Part shown: positions 45,050 through 52,779 of the stretch, piece by piece
Position numbering within the stretch: position 1 is the stretch's first letter
Layout: every line of letters begins with the position of its first letter
NCBI RefSeq assembly: GCF_003931565.1
Contig: NZ_RRYI01000002.1
Coordinates: forward strand, 248,001 to 312,000
Source of the DNA: Caulobacter sp. 602-1
GTDB taxonomy: Bacteria; Pseudomonadota; Alphaproteobacteria; Caulobacterales; Caulobacteraceae
DNA length: 64,000 nucleotides
Direction of reading: 5' to 3'
The notes under the pieces: model-generated
The model's input: only the letters and a program-made list of their open reading frames with translations
Told to the model about the DNA's origin: nothing
Databases searched by the model: none
Made by a program: the position numbers and the translations under genes

Positions 45050-48000
45050 CTAGAACACCGCCCGCAGGCCGAGCGTGGCCGTCTTGCCGTAGTGACGGTA
45101 GTCGCCAGCGTGATCCGGAACCGCGCCGGCCGAGGTCTGGACGCCCGGCAGCATGATGTCGGTCGGTTCGTTCAACAGGTTGCGGGCCGAGAAGAACACC
45201 GACCAGCCCTTGCGGATGGCGTAGGCGCCGGAGACGAACATGTCGACGCGCGGGGCGATGTACGAGCCCGTCGAGACGCTGTTGAGCTTCCGCCCCGTCC
45301 ACAGCGTGTTGAGGTTCAGGCTGAACGGCCCCTTCTTATACGCCAGCACCACCGAGCCCAGGTTCTTGGCCGACAGCGGAATGGGCTCCTCGGGATCCAG
45401 GTAGGTGTAGGAGCCGCGCACAGTCAGGCCGTCCAGCGGAGAGGGCAGGTAATCGAGGGCGTGGGTGAACTCGGCCTCCAGGCCCCGGATCTTGATGGAG
45501 TCTCCCGAAACGGTCCGCGTGGTCCTGAACGTGTAGTTGGCGTACTCGTCGCCCGTGTAGCCGAACTCCTCGGCGGTCAGGTCCTCGGATTGGAAGAGAC
45601 CCTTCACGTCGTTCTGGAAGTAGTTCAGGGCGATCAGGCCGACGGGCTCGAAATAGCGCGCCACCCGGATCGACAGGTTGTCCGAGATTTCGGGTTTCAG
45701 GCCCGGGTTGGGGGCGGTGACCAGCATGGCCTCGTCGTTGATCGACCAGACGCCGGCCAGCACGTTGACCTCCGGGCGGCGAATGGTGCGGCTGTAGCCG
45801 ATCTGCAGGTCGGTCTGGGAATTGATGGCGAACTTCATCGACGCGCTGGGGAAGAAGTAGTCGTAGGAGCCCTTGCGCTCGATCTGTGGGCGCGACTGAT
45901 ACTGATACTTGAGGCCGTCGATCGTCGTGGCCCGGCCGGTGGTCGCCGACACGGCGAATCCGGCGGCCCGGGTCTCGTCGGCGGTCAGCGGGTTCCATTC
46001 CCGCGCCCGGGTCTTGGTTTCCTCCCAGCGCAGGCCGGCGCGGACGGTGAGGCGGTCGTTCAGTTCCGCCGTCGCCATGCCATAGGCGGCGTTGGTGTCC
46101 TCCTCGAAGTGACGCGTGTTCTCGATGAAGGCGGTATAGTAGTTCGCCGCCGTGATGGTGTGCTGGAACTGCTCGGGGTGGTCGAGGAAGAGCCGGCCGA
46201 TCTTGGCGTTGCTGGGCATGTACAGCTTCGGCGAGCCCGACTTGGACGCATAGTGGATATCGAGGCCGTCGAAGCTCAGCTCGTTGGGGGTGCTATTCTC
46301 GGTCATGAACTGGGCCACGCTCAGCGGGCCGACATAACGATATTGGTGAGCGACGCGCTCATTCTTGTAGTCGTAGACCGCGCGCTTGGCCTTGAGGCCG
46401 GTCTTGAAGGTGACCGAGGCGAAGTCAAACGGCGCCTTCACGGTCAGATTCAGCGCGCCGCCGCCCAGTTCTGTGCGCGCGGAGCGGCCGTCCTGGCTGT
46501 TAATGACGATCGCCGCCGTCTGGCGGGTGTAGCTGGCCGGATTGCTCCAGTCATCGCCGCTGGTCTGGACGATCGTCCAGTTCTGCTTGCCCAGTCCGTC
46601 GCGCTTGGCGGTGAAGTTGCCCCCTGCCGCCGGGGAGTTCACCAGACTGAAGATCGAGCTCTCGTCGCCTAGCGGGTCGTAGCGGCTATTGGAGTCGGAA
46701 TAGGAGATGTTGCCGTCGAGCACGAAGCGGCGGCCCTGGTACTCGAAGCTCGGCACGATGGTCAGGCCGTCGCCGCGCTTGGAGATCATGTTGGACTGGG
46801 CTGTGACGCCAATGCTGGTGTCGGGACGCCGGGTGGTGAAATCCGTCGCGGCGTCGCCGATCACGCCGTAGGTCCGCGCGCCGGTCGTGAAGACCTCCGT
46901 TCGCTGGCCCGACCACAGGTAGGCGGTGTTGTAGATCGTCGCCAGCGACAGGATCAGGTTGTCGGTGGCCTTGAAGTCCAAGGTCAGCGAGCTGGCGAAG
47001 CGCGAGGTCTCTTGGGCGCGCATGTGCGCGTTGATGGTCGTTACGGCCAGCGGATCCGGGCTGACGGCGTTCGGCTCATAGCTGCGAGGATAGTAAGCCT
47101 GTTCCATTTCCGAATAGGTCTTGGACTGGCTGATACTGGCGACCACGCCAAGGCGGCGGTTGAAGAAAACGTCCGAATATTCGAGCTGGCCGTTCGGCAG
47201 CGCCTTGCCGTCGCGACGGCCATCGGCGGGACCGGTGATCTTGTCGTTCCAGAGGTCGGAATGGGTGACGGCGCTGACCTGAGCGACGATGCGGCGGCCC
47301 TTGCGGTCGAAGGCGCGCTTGGTGCGCAGATTGATCATGCCGGCCGGCGCGTTGGCGTCGACGTCGGCGCTGACCGTCTTGGAGATCTCGATGGCGTCGA
47401 TGCTGCTGAGCGACACCTGCTCGAAGCTGAACGCGCGCGAGGTCGACGAACCGGCGTTGCCGTCGGCGGCGGCCAGGCTGACGCCGTTGACGGTGATCGA
47501 GGTGTATTCCGGCGGCAGACCGCGCAGGCGGACGTAGCGCACGGTGTCGTCGCCTTCGCCCTCGGTGTCGACACCGGGCATCCACTTGATGAACTCGCCG
47601 ACATTGCCCTCGGAGATGGAACCGAACGACTCCGAGGACAGGCTGTTCTTGATGTCCATGGCGTTGCGCTGGCTCATGATCGCGCGGGCGTCGCCGTCGC
47701 GAAAGCCGCCGGTGACGATCACCTCGCTAACCTGGGTAGCGGCCGGTTCGCCCGAACGAGCCAGCTCGACGTCCAGCTGCGCCGTCGTTCCCGAATGGAT
47801 GGTGACGGGCACGGTCCGATCGGCGAAGCCGGTGAAGCTGACCGTCACCTGGGCCTCGCCGGCGGGAAGGTCGATCAGGCGGTATTCGCCGCGCTCGCCA
47901 GCGGCGTCGGCGCGGTGTTCGCCATCGGCCGTGACCACTCGGATCGTGGCGTTGGCCATGTACTGGCCGGTCAGCGGATCCAGGACGCGGCCCGAAAGCG

Positions 48001-48328
48001 CGCCCATCTTGCCGGCCGAAGCGCGAGTGGTCGAGCGCAGGGTGATGATCGCGCCCTCGTCGCGGGCGATGCGCAACGGCGTGCCGGAAATCAGCCGGCG
48101 CAGGGCGGCGCGAACGTCCATCTCGCCCATGACCGACTGAGTGTTGACGCCGGCGAGGTCTCGGGCGGGCGCGATGATCTGGACCTGGGCCTGGTCGGCG
48201 AACTCGGGGATGGCGGTGACCGCCGGCTGAGCGGGAATGTCGAACCGGCGGGCCTGGGCATGCGCCTGCGCGGCGACGCAGGCCACGGCGGCCGCGCCGC
48301 AGTGAAGCAAGGTCTTGTAGGCGATCAT
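45050..48328 (-). CDS. TonB-dependent receptor with STN and carboxypeptidase-regulatory domains, cassette 2
   Basis: A 1092-residue outer-membrane receptor. Signal peptide (about 1-25), STN domain (about 28-100, RRFDIPAQPAVTAIPEFADQAQVQ), a carboxypeptidase-regulatory-like beta domain (about 108-195, LSGRVLDPLTGQYMANATI), TonB box-like SEVIVTGGF, plug (about 210-340, with YVRLRGLPPEYTSITVNGV) and a barrel ending LGLRAVF with the usual C-terminal Phe. The STN domain fits signalling to the FecR protein encoded upstream. The family resembles receptors for complex organic ligands; its PhoD neighbour suggests a phosphorylated one. Confidence 0.93.
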   Translation of the reverse strand: MIAYKTLLHCGAAAVACVAAQAHAQARRFDIPAQPAVTAIPEFADQAQVQIIAPARDLAGVNTQSVMGEMDVRAALRRLISGTPLRIARDEGAIITLRSTTRASAGKMGALSGRVLDPLTGQYMANATIRVVTADGEHRADAAGERGEYRLIDLPAGEAQVTVSFTGFADRTVPVTIHSGTTAQLDVELARSGEPAATQVSEVIVTGGFRDGDARAIMSQRNAMDIKNSLSSESFGSISEGNVGEFIKWMPGVDTEGEGDDTVRYVRLRGLPPEYTSITVNGVSLAAADGNAGSSTSRAFSFEQVSLSSIDAIEISKTVSADVDANAPAGMINLRTKRAFDRKGRRIVAQVSAVTHSDLWNDKITGPADGRRDGKALPNGQLEYSDVFFNRRLGVVASISQSKTYSEMEQAYYPRSYEPNAVSPDPLAVTTINAHMRAQETSRFASSLTLDFKATDNLILSLATIYNTAYLWSGQRTEVFTTGARTYGVIGDAATDFTTRRPDTSIGVTAQSNMISKRGDGLTIVPSFEYQGRRFVLDGNISYSDSNSRYDPLGDESSIFSLVNSPAAGGNFTAKRDGLGKQNWTIVQTSGDDWSNPASYTRQTAAIVINSQDGRSARTELGGGALNLTVKAPFDFASVTFKTGLKAKRAVYDYKNERVAHQYRYVGPLSVAQFMTENSTPNELSFDGLDIHYASKSGSPKLYMPSNAKIGRLFLDHPEQFQHTITAANYYTAFIENTRHFEEDTNAAYGMATAELNDRLTVRAGLRWEETKTRAREWNPLTADETRAAGFAVSATTGRATTIDGLKYQYQSRPQIERKGSYDYFFPSASMKFAINSQTDLQIGYSRTIRRPEVNVLAGVWSINDEAMLVTAPNPGLKPEISDNLSIRVARYFEPVGLIALNYFQNDVKGLFQSEDLTAEEFGYTGDEYANYTFRTTRTVSGDSIKIRGLEAEFTHALDYLPSPLDGLTVRGSYTYLDPEEPIPLSAKNLGSVVLAYKKGPFSLNLNTLWTGRKLNSVSTGSYIAPRVDMFVSGAYAIRKGWSVFFSARNLLNEPTDIMLPGVQTSAGAVPDHAGDYRHYGKTATLGLRAVF

Positions 48329-48429
48329 CGTTCTCGGGCCCCGTACGCCATGACATGAAATCGGCGTTTCGCGGCTAAAGAGGCGACGACGGAAATTCTC
48401 CGCCAGCCGTCACAAAACTTTAATGTCGA

Positions 48430-49365
48430 TCAGGGGCGGGAGAGCACGATCTCGTCGCCGCGGCGGGTCACCGTCGCGTCGAGGGCGAAGGCCACCGTCC
48501 GGCTGAAACCGGCCGGATCGTTGGCGGCGAACAGGCCGGTGATCGGCTCGCGCGCCAGGGCCGGGTCGGCGACGATCACGCGCGGATCGCCATAGCGGGC
48601 GAAGGCGCGGGCGGCGTCTGCGAGGGAATCGCCCCTGAAGGCGATCTTGCCCTCGCGCCAGGCCAGGTCGCGCTCGACCTCGCGCGCCGAGATCCGCAGC
48701 ACGGCCGGCGGACGGCCGTCGACGAGTTCGAGCCTGCTGTTGGCCGTGAGGCGAACGCGGTCGCGAAGGCCGTCCGCGAGGTCGACCTGCCCCTGCTGCA
48801 CCGTCACCTGGACTGGCGCGGCGTTCAGGCGACTGACGCGGAACGCGCCGCTGTCGATGCTGAGGCGATGGCCGGCGACCTCGACCTCGAACGGGCGAAG
48901 CGCGTCGCGCGCCACCGAGAAGAACGCCTCGCCGCGGATCAGTTCGATCAGTCGGCGATCGTCGCGATAGCGCACACGGGCCGCGGAGTCCGTGTTCAGC
49001 GTCATGGTCGAGCCGTCCTGAAGGGGGATCAGCCGGATCTCGCCCCGCTGGGTGGCCTGGGCGCGCGGCGCGTGCAAGGCCACGGCGAGGCCGGCCACGC
49101 CGGCGGCAGCGCTGGCCCCGCCCCATAACAGCACCCGGCGGCGCGAGAGCGGGGGGGCAAGCAGCTCGCCGCGCTCGTCGCCGGCGGCGCGGCTGGCCAG
49201 GTCGATGGCCTGCAGGCGCAATAGCGCGCCGGGCCTGCGCTCATCCCCCGCGAGCCACGCGTCGAACGCCGCCTGCTCGGCCGGAGTCAGCGGCGCGCGG
49301 TCACGACGCGCCACCCACGTCGCGGCGTCGTCGTCGATGCTCTGGCTGGTTTGGCGATCGGCCAT
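48430..49365 (-). CDS. FecR-type anti-sigma factor, cassette 2
   Basis: A 311-residue FecR family protein: N-terminal anti-sigma part (DDDAATWVARRDRAPLTPAEQAAFDAWL), RRR before a membrane span (about 81-100, RRRVLLWGGASAAAGVAGLA), a FecR domain (QDGSTMTLNTDSAARV) and a C-terminal STN-like domain (DSLADAARAFARYGDPRVIV). It has the same layout as the cassette 1 protein. The start ATG overlaps the end of the sigma gene by 65 bp; an ATG 69 nt further upstream is also in frame. Confidence 0.87.
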   Translation of the reverse strand: MADRQTSQSIDDDAATWVARRDRAPLTPAEQAAFDAWLAGDERRPGALLRLQAIDLASRAAGDERGELLAPPLSRRRVLLWGGASAAAGVAGLAVALHAPRAQATQRGEIRLIPLQDGSTMTLNTDSAARVRYRDDRRLIELIRGEAFFSVARDALRPFEVEVAGHRLSIDSGAFRVSRLNAAPVQVTVQQGQVDLADGLRDRVRLTANSRLELVDGRPPAVLRISAREVERDLAWREGKIAFRGDSLADAARAFARYGDPRVIVADPALAREPITGLFAANDPAGFSRTVAFALDATVTRRGDEIVLSRP

Positions 49366-49936
49366 CGAGGGGAGCGGGATCCTGATGAGAAGCGTCTGAG
49401 CTGTTAGAGGCGGGAAGTGGGGTGTTTCCGCCATCCCTTAGGCGATTGAGCAGGAATCGTAGCCCTCGGCTGATGTGTTTTTCCACCGTGTTTTCCGAAA
49501 GCCTCATCCGCTGGGCGATCTCTCTCTGGGAAAGACCATGTATCCGCCGCAGGACGAAGGCGGTGCGCGCCTGACCGGGCATGGCCGAGATCGCTTCGTT
49601 CACCTGCTTGAGGACATCGCGATCTATCAGGGTCTGCTCGGGCGAGGGGCTGTCATCGCCCCACTCCAGATCCTCCTTCACCTGGATCGAAACGATCCTG
49701 GCGCGCCTCACGTGCCGGACGACCAGCATGTGCGCGATCCGGAAGATGTAGGCTCGGGGGTGTTGAATATCCTCGACGGTCTCCTTGGCGGCCAGGGCCG
49801 TGTAGGTCTCCTGAATGATGTCGTCGACATCGACGCCGAGCCGGCGCTTCGAGGACAGCCAAGCGCGTAACGCGGGTTCATGCGGCAGCACGCACCGCAA
49901 GAACCATCGGGTCCTGTCTGGATCGACTCGAAACAT
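49301..49936 (-). CDS. ECF RNA polymerase sigma factor (FecI-like), cassette 2
   Basis: A 211-residue ECF sigma factor. Region 2: EPALRAWLSSKRRLGVDVDDIIQETYTALAA and HPRAYIFRIAHMLVVRHVRRAR. Region 4: MPGQARTAFVLRRIHGLSQREIAQRMRLSENTVEKHISRGLRFLL. A disordered, basic tail overlaps the fecR start. An upstream in-frame GTG (four codons) is possible but lacks a Shine-Dalgarno. It heads the minus-strand sigma-fecR-receptor-phoD unit. Confidence 0.9.
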   Translation of the reverse strand: MFRVDPDRTRWFLRCVLPHEPALRAWLSSKRRLGVDVDDIIQETYTALAAKETVEDIQHPRAYIFRIAHMLVVRHVRRARIVSIQVKEDLEWGDDSPSPEQTLIDRDVLKQVNEAISAMPGQARTAFVLRRIHGLSQREIAQRMRLSENTVEKHISRGLRFLLNRLRDGGNTPLPASNSSDASHQDPAPLDGRSPNQPEHRRRRRDVGGAS

Positions 49937-50080
49937 CCGCCTGTCCACTTCGGTGGCGGACGTCCCTAGAGGTTAAGCTTGAAGGTCTTGTGACGACGGG
50001 CTCGAGACGGCCCAGAATGGCGCGCCTCTGGACAGGTCTGAGGCCTGTCCATGGCGGTTATCCGCCGCCAGCCGACAAGC

Positions 50081-51010
50081 TCAGTCGGCGGCCGAAGCGC
50101 CTTCACGCACCGTGTCGATGAAGGCGCGTAGGGCCGGGCTCATCTGTCGTTGCCGGGGAAAGCAAAGGTGATGGCCCGGGAACGGCTCGCACCAGGCCTC
50201 CAGCATCGGCGCCAGCCGGCCGTCGGCGATGGCCTGGCGAGCGGTGCGCTCGACCGCGAAGGCGATGCCGACGCCGTCGATGGCGGCCTTCAGGGCCATG
50301 TCCTTGCTGTTGACGATCAGTGGCCCGTCGACCTCGACCTCGAACCAGGCGCCGTTTTCGAAGAACTCCCAGCGGTAGGGCTGGGCGCGGCCCGGCCAGC
50401 GCCAGCGGATGCAGTCGTGGCCCAGCAGGTCGCGGGGATGGGCGGGGAGGCCGCGTTCGGCGATGTAGCTCGGCGCGGCGACCGGGATCTGCCTCACGGG
50501 CGGCTCCAGCGGTGCGGCGATCATGTCGCGCTCGATCACCTCGCCGATGCGGATGGCGGCGTCGAACCCGGCCGCCACCGTGTCGACCACCTCGTCGTCG
50601 ACGGTGATGTCCAGAACGACCTTCGGATAGGCGCGGTGGAACGCGGGCAGGATCGGCTGAACGTAGAGATCGGCGGCCGAGCGAAACACGTGGACCCGCA
50701 CCGTCCCCGACGGACGCTCCTGATAGAGGCGGGCTTGCCCGACCGCCTGGCTGAGCTCCGCGACGGCCGGAGCGACGCGGCGCAGCAGGGTCTCGCCGGC
50801 CTCGGTCAGGGAAACGCTGCGGGTGGTGCGGTTCAGCAGGCGCACCCCGATCCGGTCCTCGAAGGTCCGCACCACCTGGCTGAGAGCCGAGGGCGTGACG
50901 CCCAGCGTCTCGGCGGCGCGCGTGAAGCTCAGCGCCTGGCCCACGGCCACGAAGGCGCGCAGGTGGGCGAAGTCGCCGCCGCTCAGCATCGGTTCGATGC
51001 TCATCGTCAT
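50081..51010 (-). CDS. LysR family transcriptional regulator
   Basis: A 309-residue LysR protein. The N-terminal winged helix (about 13-72) has LRAFVAVGQALSFTRAAETLGVTPSALSQVVRTFEDRIGVRLLNRTTRSVSLT. The effector domain contains GTVRVHVFRSAADLYVQPIL and a C-terminal LCFPRQRQMSPALRAFIDTV, as in the AaeR/DsdC-like LysR group. It is divergent from a short-chain dehydrogenase gene (92-bp gap), the usual arrangement when the regulator controls its neighbour. The inducer is unknown. Met1 and Met3 are both possible starts. Confidence 0.92.
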   Translation of the reverse strand: MTMSIEPMLSGGDFAHLRAFVAVGQALSFTRAAETLGVTPSALSQVVRTFEDRIGVRLLNRTTRSVSLTEAGETLLRRVAPAVAELSQAVGQARLYQERPSGTVRVHVFRSAADLYVQPILPAFHRAYPKVVLDITVDDEVVDTVAAGFDAAIRIGEVIERDMIAAPLEPPVRQIPVAAPSYIAERGLPAHPRDLLGHDCIRWRWPGRAQPYRWEFFENGAWFEVEVDGPLIVNSKDMALKAAIDGVGIAFAVERTARQAIADGRLAPMLEAWCEPFPGHHLCFPRQRQMSPALRAFIDTVREGASAAD

Positions 51011-51102
51011 TGTTTAGCCGGTCTTACAAGCTCACGCAGATATGGTTCTATTCTGAAGTTTCTCCCGAGGGCGCACAAGATGCGCCTCACAAGGAGCATG
51101 CG

Positions 51103-51936
51103 ATGACGAAGCATTGGTTCATCACCGGAATCTCGCGCGGTCTGGGGCTGGCGTTAGCCAAGGCGGCGCTGTCGCGGGGCGACACCGTGGTCGGCACGGT
51201 CCGCTCGGGCGCGCCGCCGATCGAGGCCGGGGCGGGGACGTTGCACGTCTTGACCCTGGACGTCACCGACGGCGCGGCCATCGACCGAGCCGTAGACGAG
51301 GCCTTCCGCCTGGCCGGCGGACGGCTGGACGTCGTGGTCAACAACGCCGGCTATGGCCTGCTGGGCGCGCTGGAGGATGCGACCGACGAGGAGGCTCAGC
51401 GCCTTTTCGCCACCGACGTCTTCGGCCCGTTCAAGGTGATCCGGGCGGCCTTGCCCAGGCTGCGGGCCCAGGGCGAGGCGCGGATCCTCAACATCACGTC
51501 GATCGCCGGCCGTGCGCCGGGCGCCGCGTCCGCGCTCTACGCAGCGGCGAAGTACGCCCTGGAGGGCCTGACGGCGTCGCTGCATCAGGAGGTCGCGCCG
51601 CTGGGCGTCAAGCTGACCGCCGTCGCGCCAGGCGCCTTCCGAACGGACTTCCTCTCGGCCCATTCGATCCGGCTGAGCGAGACGCGCGCGGCGGGCTATG
51701 ACGCCACGGTCGGCAAGGCCAGCGCGGCCTTTTCGTCGATGGCCGGCCAGCAGCTGGGGGATCCGGATCGCGCGGCCGAGGCCCTGCTGCGCATCGTCGA
51801 CGCGCCCGATCCGCCGCTGCACCTCCTGCTCGGCTCCGACGCCCTGCGCCGGGCGCGCGCCAAGCTGGCGGCGGTCGAGGCGGAGATCGGGATTTGGGAG
51901 GACCTCACGATCAGCACCGATTTCCCGGAGGCCTAA
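51103..51936 (+). CDS. Short-chain dehydrogenase/reductase (SDR)
   Basis: A 277-residue classical SDR. Cofactor motif FITGISRGLGLALAKAAL (TGxxxGxG), DVVVNNAGYGLLG, catalytic Ser in ITSIAGRAPGAASALYAAAKYALEG (YxxxK, Tyr and Lys in place) and VAPGAFRTDFLS. It reduces or oxidises an unknown carbonyl/alcohol with NAD(P). AAGGAG lies 6 nt before the ATG. It is divergent from a LysR gene, which probably regulates it. Confidence 0.92.
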   Translation: MTKHWFITGISRGLGLALAKAALSRGDTVVGTVRSGAPPIEAGAGTLHVLTLDVTDGAAIDRAVDEAFRLAGGRLDVVVNNAGYGLLGALEDATDEEAQRLFATDVFGPFKVIRAALPRLRAQGEARILNITSIAGRAPGAASALYAAAKYALEGLTASLHQEVAPLGVKLTAVAPGAFRTDFLSAHSIRLSETRAAGYDATVGKASAAFSSMAGQQLGDPDRAAEALLRIVDAPDPPLHLLLGSDALRRARAKLAAVEAEIGIWEDLTISTDFPEA

Positions 51937-52054
51937 AGCGTCCAGGAGGGCCGTGGCGTCGGCTTGGCGCCGCGGCTGATCGGGATTTCATACGAGGGCT
52001 CACGACTGAACGTCGAGTTTCCTGGACCTGATCCAAGGTCGGACTCCGACGTTG

Positions 52055-52076
52055 TTCTTCAGTGCGCGCTGAAGAA
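52055..52076 (-). terminator. Hairpin downstream of tRNA-Met
   Basis: TTCTTCAG (52055-52062) and CTGAAGAA (52069-52076) are a perfect 8-bp inverted repeat with a 6-nt loop, about 40 nt downstream of the tRNA on the minus strand. It lacks a clear U tract and overlaps an alternative GCGCT/AGCGC stem, so its role as terminator is uncertain. Confidence 0.35.
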
Positions 52077-52112
52077 AGCGCAAGAAAACCAGACTGTTAT
52101 GGGAAACCGTCC

Positions 52113-52189
52113 TGGTGGCGGGGGGCGGGATCGAACCGCCGACCTGTGGGTTATGAATCCACCGCTCTAACCATCTGAGCTACCCAGCC
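52113..52189 (-). tRNA. tRNA-Met (anticodon CAT), with two stem mismatches
   Basis: A 77-nt cloverleaf on the minus strand with encoded CCA and a 5' promoter. The anticodon loop TTCATAA has CAT at 34-36. The T4:C69 pair in the acceptor stem (GGCTGGG/CCCCGCC) and the A31:C39 pair in the anticodon stem (GTGGA/CCCAC) are not Watson-Crick. The acceptor 1-72 pair is G-C, so it is an elongator-type tRNA-Met, or tRNA-Ile with modified C34, rather than initiator. Confidence 0.85.
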
Positions 52190-52202
52190 CCAGGAGGCGG
52201 GG

Positions 52203-52232
52203 CTTATAGGCGAGAACCGCGCGGCATTTCAA
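52203..52232 (-). promoter_or_regulatory. Putative sigma-73 promoter of tRNA-Met
   Basis: On the minus strand TTGAAA (52232-52227) and TATAAG (52208-52203) are 18 nt apart, 13 nt before the mature tRNA 5' end. Confidence 0.6.
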
Positions 52233-52239
52233 GCGGCGC

Positions 52240-52716
52240 CTATTCGGAGACGATCGCCGCCGTCACCGCGCCCAGGGCCTTCACGGCGTCGGCGGGCGCC
52301 AGCTTTACCTGCAGGCCGCGCTGGCCGCCGTTGATGAAGACGTAGGGCTCGGTGAGGGCGGCTTCCTCCATCACCGTTGGCAGACGCTTCTTCTGGCCGA
52401 AGGGGCTGACGCCGCCGACCTTGTAGCCCGTGATCCGCTCCGCATCGGGGACGGGGGCCATGGCGGCCGACTTGCCCTTGAGGGCGGCGGCCAGCTTCTT
52501 CATGCTGACCTCCTTGTCCGAGGGCAGGATGGCGCAGGCGGGCTTTCCGTCAAGCATCACGATCAGGGTCTTGAGCACCCGACGAGGGTCTTCTCCAAGC
52601 GCCTCGGCCGCCTGCAGGCCCACGCGCTCGGAGCCCGGGTCGTAGTCGTACGTATGCAGGTTGAACGCGACGCCGGCCTTGGTCAGTGCGATCGTGGCGG
52701 GGGTGCTCTTGGACAT
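52240..52716 (-). CDS. ybaK: YbaK/EbsC family Cys-tRNA(Pro) deacylase
   Basis: A 158-residue trans-editing factor that hydrolyses Cys-tRNA(Pro) and related misacylated tRNAs. Visible: SKSTPATIALTKAGVAFNLHTYDYDPGSERVGLQAAEALG, RVLKTLIVMLDGKPACAILPSDKEVSMKKLAAALKGKSA, ERITGYKVGGVSPFGQKKRLP and EPYVFINGGQRGLQVKLAP. The catalytic Lys lies in the SDKEVSMKK region. It is divergent from the copper resistance genes. Confidence 0.92.
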   Translation of the reverse strand: MSKSTPATIALTKAGVAFNLHTYDYDPGSERVGLQAAEALGEDPRRVLKTLIVMLDGKPACAILPSDKEVSMKKLAAALKGKSAAMAPVPDAERITGYKVGGVSPFGQKKRLPTVMEEAALTEPYVFINGGQRGLQVKLAPADAVKALGAVTAAIVSE

Positions 52717-52779
52717 GATCCGGGTGATACCTAACTGCGGCCCCCGTTGGAATATCTGGGCTTGGAATACGGACACGCG

